Source: Plasmodium malariae
Lineage: Eukaryota > Apicomplexa > Aconoidasida > Haemosporida > Plasmodiidae
DNA: 64,000 bases
Reading direction: 5' to 3'
NCBI RefSeq assembly: GCF_900090045.1
Contig: NC_041786.1
Location: 558,501 to 622,500 of the forward strand
Shown: piece after piece, positions 33,151-44,962 of the stretch
Layout of the letters: each line of letters begins with the position of its first letter
How positions within the stretch are numbered: position 1 is the stretch's first letter
Position numbers and translations under genes: made by a program
The notes under the pieces: generated by a model
What the model was told of the DNA's origin: nothing
What the model saw: the letters and a program-made list of their open reading frames with translations, nothing else
Databases searched by the model: none

Positions 33151-33465
33151 TTATGGTTATAATTTTACTGGGCTTTAGTTCATTTAGATAAGTATATACG
33201 TAAGAAAAAATATTTCTTTTATTTGATTTAATTATTACTTTTTTAAAATAATTAAAAATAGTGTACATGTCGAATAATAAAAAAAAAAAAATATATATAT
33301 ATATATATACGTACATGTATGTATTTGTATTTTTTTTTTCCTGCCTTATTTGCTATATATGCATGTACATACGCACATTTTATATAATATGATAGTAATA
33401 CACAGTGATATTGCATAAATATTATGCGTAGCAGTTATGCGCAATAATATGCGCAATTATTATGC

Positions 33466-33506
<41 letters not shown>

Positions 33507-33730
33507 AATACATATACGCATACAAACGTGTATGTAAAATAAATTATTTATAAGATATTAAGGAGGAAATTTTTTTTTTTAGAGATAAGTATTTTGTTCT
33601 TAAGTGTAAAGAGGGAACATATACAAGTGTACCATATATATGCACATACAAGCGCAAATTTACATTTTTGCGCACGCACACACACATATATACAAACATA
33701 AGCGTACCGCACAACATAAGGGGAAAAAGG
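30355..33730. other. Divergent intergenic promoter region, RAD5 / CDT1-like
   Basis: 3.4 kb between head-to-head genes. Contents: a long (TA)n tract at about 30790-30833, many poly-A/T runs, tandem TTTATTGTTAAT units at 31460-31503, and a series of long A-tracts with a shared TATAAGTTTATA linker at 32911-33040. No gene is supported; short ORFs are A/T artefacts. Both promoters must lie here. Confidence 0.7.
32911..33040. repeat. Four A-tracts at about 31-bp spacing with a shared linker
   Basis: Runs of 14-18 A alternate with related linkers (TTAAGCTTATAC, TATAAGTTTATA, TATAAGTTTATAC, ACAGGATTATAC). The spacing is close to three helical turns, so the A-tracts would be in phase and may bend the DNA. 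Diverged tandem duplication is the simplest origin. Confidence 0.75.
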
Positions 33731-36457
33731 ATGAGTAACTTACTAGAGAAAATAAAAAAGCACATACAGATAGGGACGAAGCTTTATAATAAATCCCCGG
33801 AAATAGGCACATCATTATCGTCCCGTAATTTGAAAAATATTGAGGTGGTACTGGGAGATGATATTATTGATGAGGACCTATTGACCCCCAGGGCTTTTGA
33901 TAGAACAAAAAAAAGCATGGGCATGAAAAGTTTTGTTATGAATAAATCAGGAAATGGAATAGATAAAAATCAGATAAATGAATGCGGAGAGGATGATATC
34001 AAATCGAATGGAAATATTGAAGGAACAAATAGTGATGGTATTCATACGGACAGAAATTACATCAGTGTAAATGATGTTGACAATTTTGGAAATTCGAACA
34101 ATCTTCTCGATGAAGATGATGATGAAGAGGAGGATGAGAGTGATAACAATCGTCGTCTTCATCGTGATAATCATGTTCATCTTGATTATTCTGATCAACC
34201 TGATGATAAAAATGGAGGGATAAATGGCAATGACAAGACACAAAACGACATTTATAATCTTGCAAAGAATACCAGTAATCATGTAATGGAAAAAAGTCAA
34301 TCAACCTTCATGAATAACGGATGGCAAACACCCAAAAAAAGTAATGTAGGTTCATATTACTCAGGAATAGATAACCCGTCAACCTTAAAGAAATACAAAA
34401 CACCATGTGAAATGGATATGCTTCATCCTGATGAAAGCTTAATAGGTAATAAATGTATAACAATTAATAATTATGTAAATCCACCAAAATATGTAGCTCC
34501 AGTAGTTACACCGAGCAAGTTTCCCTTATCAGGGGAAAATAATCCACATATGACATATGAAGATTTTAAGGGTCTTTTTAAACATAAAGCTTGTATTATA
34601 AGTGAACACGAATTTAATAGTAATAAATCATCAAATAATATTGATAATGGTGATAGGAAATATTTAGAATATTTTAATACAAGTTATGAAAATAACTCTT
34701 GGCCAAATAAAAAAGAAGTCTGTCAGTCTGTAAAAAAAATAAGTAGCAAATTTTATAATAATGAGAGGGATTCACCTAAATCTAGAAAGAGAAAAGTAGA
34801 TAGTAATTCTAAACTAAGTACTAAAAAAATTTTAGACGTACTAGTAGGTAATGATAAAAATAAAAGTGAAAATAATAGTAACAACACTACTAGCAGTAGC
34901 TGCTCTATTAATAAATACATGAAAAAGGGTAAAAATCAAAATAACGAAAAAGATGATGACATGAAGAAAAACAAAAATGATGTAGAATTAATTGATTATG
35001 AAATAAATCCAATAATTAAAACAGAAAAAAATAAAGCACAAAATGAAAATATACCAATGCAGGATATGGCAAAACAGAAGCAAAATCCATTAACTCCATT
35101 ATATGAGCCATATTCAAAAGAATTAGATATCATTTTTAATAAAAATATTATTAAAACACCAATCATATTGTTAAACATATATCAATACTTATTGGTTGTT
35201 ATATCAAGGAGAAATCAGAAAAATCAACCAATTTTTTATCAACTAATAAAACAAGAAGTTATTAATTTAAATCCTTGTAGGTGTTTTAGTGAAGAATCAC
35301 TTAAACAACTTGCTTGGCTAGCTCCAAATTTAATTCAATTAAATAAAGTTGTAATTACAAAAGAAATTTTTGAGACTAACCAACAAATATACGCTGATTA
35401 TGTAACAGGGAAAAAGATAGAAGATATACAAATAAGAGAACATACTGAAAATTGTGAAAATATATATAAATACACATCAGCAGATAAATTAGAAATGTTA
35501 AAAAGAATAATTATTAATTGGGCAAATGTAAAACATAATGAATTACTAAAAAAAATTAACCCTGATTTTTATTGTGCAAAATATTCAGAACTAAAAAAAT
35601 GGCATTCAACATTCAATTTCAATGATATTATATTTCCATCTGTTACACTAGAAGAAAATAAAATGCTAGCTCAATTAGCTCAAACACCTCAAGAAAGTAA
35701 TGCAGATGATTTTATAGTAATTCAAGATAGCCCTATAAAATGTGCAACTATTGATTTAAGAAAAAATGGTACTTTCATTAAAGAAATGGAAAAGGAAAAG
35801 ACTAGAACACCTTTAGGAAAAAATAGAAAAAAAGCCAACTACATGATGAATTCATTTATTAACACACATAATAATAAAGAAGATACACCAAAAAAAAAAG
35901 AAACAAATAATATGAAATTAATCCGTGAGGAAGCTAATAAAAAAAATATATTAAAAGAAATTAAAGTAGAATTTGATAAAGAACATGAAACATTATTAAT
36001 TGAAAAAAAAAAGTTTGAAAATGCAAAATGGATAGCTGAAATCATACATGAAGCTTTTGTCGTTGAAGGAACATATACAGTAATAGAATTAAATACCTTT
36101 TCTAAAAAGATTGCTGAAAAATATAAAAGTAATAAAAATTTCCAAATGGATCAATCAAAAATTAGTCAAATTATAGAAATTCTACCAAATTATATAACAG
36201 ATATTAGTATAAAACCAAGTATGATGAATAAAAGTAATATGAACTTGTCAGTTAAATCAAAAAAAAATCTTTACAATTTCTTAGAACCTTTAACTATCAA
36301 AATTAACGATATTACCAAAAAGTATCAGGAATTAAAGAATAATAAAGATTCAAGATTAAACGAATTGTGGAAAAAATTTAACGTTAATTTTGATCTCACT
36401 GAAAAAATTAAAAAGTACTTTTTGACCCCTGGTTCTATAGGTTTGTCTGAATTGTAA
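33731..36457 (+). CDS. CDT1: Cdt1-like DNA replication licensing factor
   Basis: 908 aa from ATG 33731. The frame opens 63 nt earlier, but those residues (RTHTHIYTNIS) look like translated leader and the 33731 ATG starts MSNLLEKIKKH. The first half is acidic and Asn-rich with S/T-P sites (LLTPRAF, NGWQTPKK) and a basic motif SPKSRKRK that could be an NLS. Residues ~455-640 form a helical block (LDIIFNKNIIKTPIILLNIY, FSEESLKQLAWLAPNLIQL) that resembles the Cdt1 central winged-helix domain. Residues ~755-830 (WIAEIIHEAFVVEGTYTV.., SKISQIIEILPNYI) look like a C-terminal winged helix of the kind that binds MCM. Cdt1 loads MCM2-7 onto ORC-marked origins. Assignment rests on fold-like patterns plus remembered synteny, so it is moderate. 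It lies divergent from RAD5. Confidence 0.68.
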   Translation: MSNLLEKIKKHIQIGTKLYNKSPEIGTSLSSRNLKNIEVVLGDDIIDEDLLTPRAFDRTKKSMGMKSFVMNKSGNGIDKNQINECGEDDIKSNGNIEGTNSDGIHTDRNYISVNDVDNFGNSNNLLDEDDDEEEDESDNNRRLHRDNHVHLDYSDQPDDKNGGINGNDKTQNDIYNLAKNTSNHVMEKSQSTFMNNGWQTPKKSNVGSYYSGIDNPSTLKKYKTPCEMDMLHPDESLIGNKCITINNYVNPPKYVAPVVTPSKFPLSGENNPHMTYEDFKGLFKHKACIISEHEFNSNKSSNNIDNGDRKYLEYFNTSYENNSWPNKKEVCQSVKKISSKFYNNERDSPKSRKRKVDSNSKLSTKKILDVLVGNDKNKSENNSNNTTSSSCSINKYMKKGKNQNNEKDDDMKKNKNDVELIDYEINPIIKTEKNKAQNENIPMQDMAKQKQNPLTPLYEPYSKELDIIFNKNIIKTPIILLNIYQYLLVVISRRNQKNQPIFYQLIKQEVINLNPCRCFSEESLKQLAWLAPNLIQLNKVVITKEIFETNQQIYADYVTGKKIEDIQIREHTENCENIYKYTSADKLEMLKRIIINWANVKHNELLKKINPDFYCAKYSELKKWHSTFNFNDIIFPSVTLEENKMLAQLAQTPQESNADDFIVIQDSPIKCATIDLRKNGTFIKEMEKEKTRTPLGKNRKKANYMMNSFINTHNNKEDTPKKKETNNMKLIREEANKKNILKEIKVEFDKEHETLLIEKKKFENAKWIAEIIHEAFVVEGTYTVIELNTFSKKIAEKYKSNKNFQMDQSKISQIIEILPNYITDISIKPSMMNKSNMNLSVKSKKNLYNFLEPLTIKINDITKKYQELKNNKDSRLNELWKKFNVNFDLTEKIKKYFLTPGSIGLSEL

Positions 36458-37770
36458 CACGGAGGAGTGGACGCTCAAGAAAAAAATAAAAAAAAAAGGG
36501 GAGAGGGCTATATCACCATGATGGGTTTACCTTCTTTTTTTTTTTTTTTTTTTTTTTTTGATGGGATTAATTTATTGATGGATTGATGTGTATATTTCCT
36601 GTGCACGTAACATTTTTTGTACAATTATACATGCACAGAAAACTGCTGAGGGCTCATTTTATGCACGCACCATAATTTATATGGAATTTTTCAGAATTGT
36701 ATTCATATACAAATATATGCAAGTGTGTATACGCTCGAAAGGCGTGATATTACATAGACCTTTCTCCTATTTATTATTATTCATAAACGAAAAGGTAGTA
36801 ATATATTGATAAAATTTTTAATTATAATTATTTGTTTTGCATAAGCTTATTATATGTCTTTGTTTACATATATATAATTTAATGCATTCAGATACTTATA
36901 TTTTTACAAAGTAAAGGTTTTTCATGCTGTTTATTTTATATTAGGATTTGTACATCTTTCCACCTACTTACACAAATTTCTCTTTTGCAATTATTGCATT
37001 TGAAAATTGTTTTTTTTTTTTTTTTTTTTTTTTTTTTATTTGCACACATATGTTGCCTAACCGAATGTTATTATTCATTTCATATTTCTTCGTTTATTTT
37101 AAATGTTTAATTATGTTTTATCCCGTTAATATACAAAATTACTATGTTTTAAGAAGAGATAATTAAAAAGCCTTTTGATCTGTATATGTACATACAATAG
37201 ATATGCATACGTACATACACTCAGTGGACATGAATATGTATATCACATACATCTGCATACATTTATAATTTATATGCATGTTAATTCTTTCCATTTTATT
37301 ATAATATGTACATATAAAAATTATCCTTTATTCATAATATATGTGGAAACTTATGAATTTATCTCGTTTAACATGTCTGTGCAATTATGTATTATGCTTC
37401 TTAACAAAAATGGATATGGAAATGTGTATACATATCCACGTACGAATACATAAATATATATATATATATAATTTTTCAATCGTACGTGTCGCTACTTTAT
37501 TTAGCACAACTGCATGTTTTTATGCTCCTGAGTATCCGCATATATTTTCATGGATAATAAAGCGCTAAATATTATTATTTTTATATTTTTATTTTTCTCT
37601 AAAATGCAATTCAAGAAAATTTTTTTTTTTTATGTTTGTAAGCATATTAAAAATAATAAAAGAGCACATAAACAATAAGCAAACAAATAAACACTTTATT
37701 TATAAAGTAGCAATTTTGTTTATGTTTGTTCTTTCCTTCTCCATTTTTCAAAAAGTATATATATATATAC

Positions 37771-37804
<34 letters not shown>

Positions 37805-38126
37805 CTTTTGGGCTTCCTTTTATTATATACCTTCTATCTGTCCACAATGTTCACCGTATTTATTTTATAGTCTCCTTTTAATTATTGTATCTTAAAAAAA
37901 TTTTTTTTTTTTTTTTTCTTTCACAGCTATTTTTAATTAACTAATCTTCATAATAAATTTTAAATGTTAAAAAGGCGCAGAAAATAAAATGTTATACCTA
38001 AAGGTTGTATGCACACATTTTTTTTGCTTTTTTTCCTTTTCATAACTTGAAATGGTGGCATATTAAAAAGCGTCTTGATAAGGAGGCAATTAAGAGTGAA
38101 AAGCAGTTGCATATGTATATAAATAA

Positions 38127-38166
<40 letters not shown>

Positions 38167-38834
38167 TTATTTTTAATTTTTTTTTTTAAATTACAAAGAA
38201 TACAACATTTTGTACACTAAAAGCTTGGTCATTCTTAACCAAAAGAAACGTATACAAATTGTAAGGTGCAAGAATTAAATCAAAACAAAAAAAGTATTTT
38301 CATTTAATTTTTTTTAAGAAATGAATTGAAAATTCTTCAAAATGATGATAGTGCAAACGTGAATTACATTAGTGCATTCATCTTGTTAATTCTACTGTGT
38401 GTAAAACTTAACAATTTGCAAAAATTAAAAGAACAAAGAAAACAAACAGGTAAATGCATATACATAAGTAGATTTACAAATACGCAGCGTATTACGTATG
38501 CAATTTTTTATAAAATTTAAAGCACAAGGAAATGCAAAAAAAAAAAATGTAACAGAGAATATCATTACACGTGTGCGACGCACACATGCAACTTTTTAAT
38601 TAATTTTAATTTGCTACATGCATATGAAAAAATAAAAAAAATAAATAAAACGTAAACATGAACGCAAACATAAACGTGAACGTAAACGGATTCGATATTA
38701 TTTTGTGCACATTTTTTAGAAAAAAAAAAAAAAAAAATTTTCCCTTTCCCGTTTATGCACCTTGCATAAAAGGATACGTAAATAAAACATAATATTGATC
38801 ATTTTCCTACATTTTGTAACCAGAATAAACGGCA
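36458..38834. other. Convergent intergenic region, CDT1-like / TRM11
   Basis: 2.4 kb between two stop codons. Poly-T runs at about 36535-36559 and 37010-37036, (TA)n at 37755-37803 and 38130-38164. One stretch, 38319-38449, has less biased composition and splice-like borders (listed separately). Otherwise nothing supported. Confidence 0.65.
38319..38449 (+). other. Possible orphan exon (low confidence)
   Basis: A T-rich tract ending TTTTTTAAG precedes 131 nt with mixed codon use, and AACAG|GTAAATGC closes it. The open frame reads ELKILQNDDSANVNY.. then a hydrophobic ILLILLCVKL and KEQRKQT. No partner exon or start codon is evident. It may be noncoding. Confidence 0.18.
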
Positions 38835-40520
38835 CTAGTTCGAACTATTTCTACACTTTCTCCTCATCGAAACTATAAGTCTTCCTGAGTAATTAGTAAA
38901 GGTCTGAAAGTCGTATGACATTAAGTAAAAATCATCATGCTTTAATAGTGCTATATCTTCTTCTATCGTATTCTTTTGTACAGGTAGTAAAAAAACTAAC
39001 ATTCCATCATCAACAAGTGTGGAGGAAGCAATATTTAATAAATCTTTGACAGCTGACTTACAGCTATAAGAAACCATTTTTGTATTCATTATGTTCTTAA
39101 CTTTTTTAGGCTCCCCGGTGTCATACATACTTGTAAGCCCATTCTTCTGAGTGCATTTGATGTTATCATTGTTCAGACTCTCATCATTATTATTACCATC
39201 GTCATCAGCATAAGCATTAGTATCGTCATTAACACCATCATCAATATCCTTACCAGTACCCTTAGCAGCAATGTCAACATCACTACGAATGCATCCATTT
39301 ACACTATTACTATTATCACTAGATACAACTTTTCTTTTATTTTCCATCCTTCCTGAGGTATTCATACATATTCGTACAGGTGCTCTAACTCCATATGGAG
39401 GGTCAGAAACAATTGCGTCTACCCATGCCTTGTGAAATGTATTCCAAATAGGTTTCGAATTGTCTGATACTAAAATATCAGGAAGATTCAAATTATAATG
39501 ATGAAAATTTTCAAATATACTTTTATTCTTTTTTTTATGTTGAACATGAGGATTTAAATATGCCAATTTATAACCTTTTAATAATCTTATATCAATATCA
39601 TTACCTATACATATAGCATTAAAGGTAGACGACGTGACTAATAGCCCCCCGGAACCTACAAATGGGTCTAATACAATATCACCTTTTTTAATTTTTGCTA
39701 TATTACACATTATAAAAGCTAGTTCATTGTCTGTAGTTGTCGGTCCTAACACGGGTCTTCTATTTAATGCGTAATGCACCCACCATACCATTCTTGGACG
39801 AACAGTAGTATTATTACTATTGCTAGCGTCCTTACTGGTACTACTGAAATTTTTAACACTGATATTGGCATCGTCCTTACTATTACAGTTACTACTACCG
39901 TTGCTTCCACCGGTACTGCTATTATTACCATCAGTATTACTACTTACATTATTAACATCTCCTTTGTTATAATTTAACGAATAGTTGTATTTCCTTGTAG
40001 CTATAAATTTTCCAAAATATACTTTTTTCAATGTTCCTGAATTACAGTCATTATAATCTTCAATGAGACCAAGTTGAATATCAGGATTTATCAAATCGAC
40101 ATTTGGAAAATTGTCAAGAATACTTTTAAAGTAATTCATCTTTTTTACTTTTTCTTCTTGATTTATAATTCTTCTAAAAGAATTAAAATAAAAACACCAT
40201 TTTTTATTATTATATAAATTCTTTTCAAATAAATGTTTTTTGTTTGTTAAGTCATTTAACAACTCATCATAGGAGCACCCTTCACTCCATATATGCAGGA
40301 CCCCCTTTATTAAAATACTTCTTGAGAGTATATTTTTCCATAACTGTTCCTCTGCTATATCTACCTTTATATATACTTCACCCTTAAACTTACTTTTATT
40401 TTCATTAAATAATGGCTCGTTTTCTTCATTATATCCATATATCTGTAATAGGGATTTTAATTCCGCTATCTTACATTCATCATATTTCTTATGTCTGCTG
40501 AACCAAATAAGATATGACAT
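38835..40520 (-). CDS. TRM11: tRNA (guanine-10-N2)-methyltransferase catalytic subunit, TRM11-like
   Basis: 561 aa from the ATG at 40520. An ATG at 40544 would add eight residues but lies at the edge of a (TA)n/(ATGT)n microsatellite, and the family N-terminus resembles MSYLIWFSRHKKYDECKIAEL. The N-terminal third matches the TRM11 ferredoxin-like/THUMP region (KVDIAEEQLWKNILSRSILI). The MTase part has NRRPVLGPTTTDNELAF, the SAM motif VLDPFVGSGGLL, and the catalytic DPPYGVRAPVRI. Trm11 with Trm112 makes m2G at position 10 of cytosolic tRNAs. Two low-complexity insertions interrupt it: Ser/Asn-rich before RPRMVWW, and Asn/Asp-rich after DPPYG (about nt 39130-39350), where other members are short. 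The C-terminal SGRLIVSMRRK fits the family. Cytosolic action is inferred. Confidence 0.92.
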   Translation of the reverse strand: MSYLIWFSRHKKYDECKIAELKSLLQIYGYNEENEPLFNENKSKFKGEVYIKVDIAEEQLWKNILSRSILIKGVLHIWSEGCSYDELLNDLTNKKHLFEKNLYNNKKWCFYFNSFRRIINQEEKVKKMNYFKSILDNFPNVDLINPDIQLGLIEDYNDCNSGTLKKVYFGKFIATRKYNYSLNYNKGDVNNVSSNTDGNNSSTGGSNGSSNCNSKDDANISVKNFSSTSKDASNSNNTTVRPRMVWWVHYALNRRPVLGPTTTDNELAFIMCNIAKIKKGDIVLDPFVGSGGLLVTSSTFNAICIGNDIDIRLLKGYKLAYLNPHVQHKKKNKSIFENFHHYNLNLPDILVSDNSKPIWNTFHKAWVDAIVSDPPYGVRAPVRICMNTSGRMENKRKVVSSDNSNSVNGCIRSDVDIAAKGTGKDIDDGVNDDTNAYADDDGNNNDESLNNDNIKCTQKNGLTSMYDTGEPKKVKNIMNTKMVSYSCKSAVKDLLNIASSTLVDDGMLVFLLPVQKNTIEEDIALLKHDDFYLMSYDFQTFTNYSGRLIVSMRRKCRNSSN

Positions 40521-40539
40521 ACTTGCAAATACATATGTA

Positions 40540-40542
<3 letters not shown>

Positions 40543-40629
<87 letters not shown>

Positions 40630-40631
40630 TG

Positions 40632-40660
<29 letters not shown>
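40543..40660. repeat. Compound microsatellite (TA)n-(TATG)n just upstream of TRM11
   Basis: About 58 bp of TA dinucleotides run directly into about fifteen TATG tetranucleotides, starting only ~25 nt 5' of the TRM11 ATG. Its position in the TRM11 leader means length changes could alter the 5' UTR. Confidence 0.92.
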
Positions 40661-40662
<2 letters not shown>

Positions 40663-41510
40663 TATCCTTTAGTAAAATTATAAACTACTGGCTAAGATCG
40701 TATTCTTCCCTTCACTCAGTTTAGTGTAAGAACTAGCATAAAAAAGGAAGAACACATAAATAAGAAGATGAAACAATCTTACAATAAGTTAGGTAGTAAA
40801 CCAATAAGATGGTATGCTAATTGGATGGTGTACTAATGCGCAAGTATGCTAATAATCGAATATGCTATAATAACCCAAGTAAAAAGCTGCATACTAGGCA
40901 AATAATGAAACAAAATTTAATAAACTAAAAAATTAGTTAATGTAAATAAAATAAATGTACATATGGCAATGAGTTGAAAAAATTCATTTTTTTTTTTTTT
41001 TTTAATTTTATCTTTAGAAAAAAAAAAAAAAAAAAAAAAGCACAGTAAGCCACTATTAAAGTAAAGAATTAAAATTCAAAGAGAAAACAGTGAATGATTA
41101 ATTAAAAAGGAAAAAGTTAATACGAATTTAAAAATTAAAAAATGAATTTTCAGTTAAGAGGGGGAAAACGAATGCTTAAATAAATTACAACGTATACCCA
41201 CTTATTAAGTTTTTAAAATTTATAAATGTCAAAAAAATGAAATTTTAATTTTTTTTTTTAAATAAAATATTTTAAATAAAAAAAAAATATATATATATAC
41301 ATTTTTCCTAAAGGTCACAAACTTAGCTATTATCTGTCACCCAAATAGTGGACAGTGGATGCGACCTCAAAATATTAAGAATTATTACAAAAGTGTTTAC
41401 ATATGAAACACTTGTTTACTATATTAATATTATACATACATATTTATTTGTTTAAATATATATGTTTTGTTTTATATATATTATTATATATATTTAATTA
41501 TATAAATTTG

Positions 41511-41597
<87 letters not shown>

Positions 41598-43102
41598 CAT
41601 ATACATGCTTAATGACACATATGAAGCAGAAGAATATCGTTTAGCATATGTCTATGAAAACCCATACATATGCATGTGCATGTGATATTCCTTCTGTTAT
41701 GTTTACAATTTTTGAATTATTTGATTTCGTGAGTTATCAGCACTTGGGATTGTTTCTAGTTTTTTTTTTTTTTTTTTTTTTTTTTGTTATTATTGTTATT
41801 CCATTTTGCTATTTCCTCTTTCTTTTTTTTTTTGTTGTTAACCAAAACAATGAAATAAAACGAATGCACACATGCATTTTGAAAAAAAAAAGAAAAACAA
41901 AAAAAATTACAAAGAAAAAAAAGAATTTCTTAATAAACTTAAAAATAAAAATACAAAAGGGTAAGATGAAAAAATATCAAATTTTGTTTTCGTACTTCTG
42001 TATGTCAAAAAAAAAAAAAAAAAGATATATTATTTTTTTTTTCTTTTTTTACATAATTATATTTTTAAGCACATTTGAACTCGATAAAAAAGCAAAATAC
42101 ACATAAGTATATTTATGCATAAGCACGATTTTATGCGACTTTTAGAGAAATGCAAATATTTATAATATCGAGAAACTGCTTAGTGATGATAAAAATACAA
42201 ATATGTTAGTACAAAACTTTCAGATTGTTATTATTTTGTATAAGCATGTACGTGAGTACACCTTTTTGCATATGTACACATAAATACACACACAATACGA
42301 ATATACACATATATATATATATATATGTATGTACACGTACATATAAAGTAAGATATGATGTAAAGGAAAAGGAAATTAATAACATGATAAAAAAATGAAA
42401 ATTTATAGTTGTATGTATACAGTTGGTTAGAGACTAAGCAAAAAGAACTTGTCAATTATCGTTATGTAAGATTAATGGAATAACTAAATGCTACAAAGGA
42501 TGCTTGACTTAAAGCACTTAGCATACAAATGTTAGATATATTATATATATATATATATATATGCATATACTTACATATGTACACATATATGAATATATAT
42601 ATATGTATATGAAATACTTGACACATACGTAATGTTACATATGTAAATACTGAAACACATTCATACGTTTGTGTAGTTTTTATTACTATTTTCGTATAAA
42701 CGTGATATTTGGGTTGATATTTTTTCATAGCCCTATTTTTGTTTGTCCAATGATGCTATCATGAAATTTATGCATCAGTTATACACATGTACATAATTAA
42801 TTTTTTTTTTAATTTTTAAAAAATTACATTTAGCACCCATGTTATATAAAATAATTTAAAACTGTTTTTAATTATTTTATCACATTTATACGAACATTTT
42901 TTTTTTTTTTTTTTTTTTTGTTTAATTGTAATATGAATATGATTTTCCAAATTTTGAAATGGCAATTGTTTTTTTAAAGTTAAACATTTGAATATAATTA
43001 CGTGAATACTGATTGAAGTAATTATATGTGTATGTACATAATGTGTAAACATCTGTATGCACTTTCATGAGAATACGTATCAACACGCAAGAGTATGCAT
43101 AT

Positions 43103-43130
43103 TATCTTTTTATCAAATGATAAAAAGATA
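43103..43130. repeat. Perfect 13-bp inverted repeat with 2-bp spacer
   Basis: TATCTTTTTATCA and TGATAAAAAGATA flank AA. This is a strong dyad that could extrude as a cruciform or fold in RNA. It sits ~165 bp before the 24-bp array. Confidence 0.85.
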
Positions 43131-43270
43131 TACGATTAAACAGTATTAAACATATGTACGTATATACATACTTTAATGTACAAATATATATTATATACAT
43201 ACTTATGTGAATATATGTGCATACGTAAATGTGTATGCATACTTAAATTATACATGTATGCATACATAAA

Positions 43271-43490
43271 ATCGTATGTGTATACATAAGTAAATTCGTA
43301 TGTGTATGCATACGTCAATTCGTATGTGTATGCATACGTCAATTCGTATGTGTATGCATACGTCAATTCGTATGTGTATGCATACGTCAATTCGTATGTG
43401 TATGCATACGTCAATTCGTATGTGTATGCATACGTCAATTCGTATGTGTATGCATACGTAAATTCATATGTGTATGCGTATGTACAGGCA
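43271..43490. repeat. 24-bp tandem array with palindromic GTATGCATAC core
   Basis: Seven essentially identical units starting at 43295 and spaced exactly 24 bp, with decayed copies on both sides. Each unit contains the 10-bp palindrome GTATGCATAC next to GTCAATTC. Since 24 is a multiple of three, frames stay open on both strands. Confidence 0.93.
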
Positions 43491-44084
43491 TATGTGGATG
43501 TGAATGCATACGAATATGTATTATACACATATGTATGTTTATGCAAATGTACATGTTTGCAATAAATTAAGTGATAAAAATGTTTGCACCATATTAAAAA
43601 ATAGGTATGCATTTCTAAATATTATTGCCATTAAATGCAAATGCAAAAAACGATAAACGAAAAAAAAAAAAATAGAAAAATCGAAGAGGACAAAAAATCC
43701 AAACGATTTAACAAAACTATAAGAGTTCATTGTTCCTTTTTTTTTTTTTTTTTGAAATATAAAAATTAATATCATACTATTTATTTAAATTTGCACCCCT
43801 TTAAAATATATATATATATATATAAATAAACTTTATGTTTTTTTTTTTTTTTTTTTCTTTTTTAAAGATATAATTTTTAAAAGTAAGAAATGTGTACTCT
43901 TAAAAATTGATAACCTTATACCATTTGTTGTTTTAAATTGTGATTTTACCTTTGTCCAAATTGTTAGATGTTGCTCCATTCCTTGGTTTATCTTTTTTTT
44001 TCATTTTTTAAATTTGACGTTGAGATGAATTTTATTTTATTATATATATTTTTTTAATTTATCGAAGAAAGAAAAGAAATATAC

Positions 44085-44122
<38 letters not shown>

Positions 44123-44962
44123 CTTATATAATATTTTAAAAAATTGCTCTTCCCTTTCGTTTTCATCTTTTTTTTTTTTTTTTTTTTTTTTTGATTTCAA
44201 AATTAAAACATACTTTTTGTTGTAAAATATTATTTTGGGGTAGTATGTACTTTAAAAAAAAAAAAAAATACTTAAAAAAGAATATACGCATACACACATA
44301 AGTACATACAATATATATGTAATATGAACAGTAGATTATATATATCCCCCCATGCTCACAACAGTTTATACGCGTTAGTGTTTACGATTTGCCTGTATGT
44401 ACAATTTTTAATTTAAGTATAAAACAATTAAAAGAAATATAATAAAATACATGAAAACCCAATGTATATACATAATCTTTATGTGCATATATGTATGAGT
44501 ATGCATTTGTACAAGGCATACGATACGTGCATATTGAGTTTTTTTTTTCTTATAATATTGCTTATGTATATATGTGCATATACTTGTATATATATCCCTG
44601 TTGAAAGCAAATATTTACGTAAACATACACGATCGTAAATGTATGGTTGTACTCAAGCGTAAGTATTACGCATATATATATATATATATATATATATAAA
44701 GAGAGAGAGAGAGAAATATAGATAGAGAGATATGTGCATATATCGATATATATACATACTTATACACGTAAAAATAGGTATATATATTGGTATATCTCAT
44801 TTTTGTCAACATTTATTATTCTTGTTCATCTCATTCTCATTTATCACCTTCATATTCCTCTTCACCCTCCCGCCCCCTCGTCCAATTTTTTTTTTCTTTT
44901 TTTTTTTTTTTGTGTGTGTGTGTATAAACGCCAATTAATAAATAAGGAATAAATAAAAAAAA

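Larger units (their letters stand above)
40521..44962. other. Longest gap: divergent TRM11 / Asn-rich gene promoter region
   Basis: 4.4 kb between head-to-head genes. It holds the compound microsatellite above, (TA)n at 41510-41590, several T-runs (41760-41785, 42898-42919, 44169-44192), a perfect 13-bp inverted repeat at 43103-43130, a 24-bp tandem array at 43271-43490, a (GA)n patch at 44698-44714 and a (TG)n patch near 44911-44922. Translations of the arrays (YAYVNSYV and similar) are artefacts. No gene is supported, but the size leaves room for a noncoding RNA. Confidence 0.68.

Noticed and set aside
41648..42106. 152-codon plus-strand ORF
   Set aside because: It runs through poly-T and poly-A tracts, giving F-runs and K-runs; no recognisable or normal-complexity segment.
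43271..43490. CRISPR-like appearance of regular repeats
   Set aside because: The units are contiguous with no unique spacers, in a eukaryotic nuclear genome. This is a minisatellite.
43136..43612. ORFs on both strands with YAYTYELT / YAYVNSYV repeats
   Set aside because: They come from the 24-bp array, whose length is a multiple of three. No non-repeat conserved sequence, start context or splice support.
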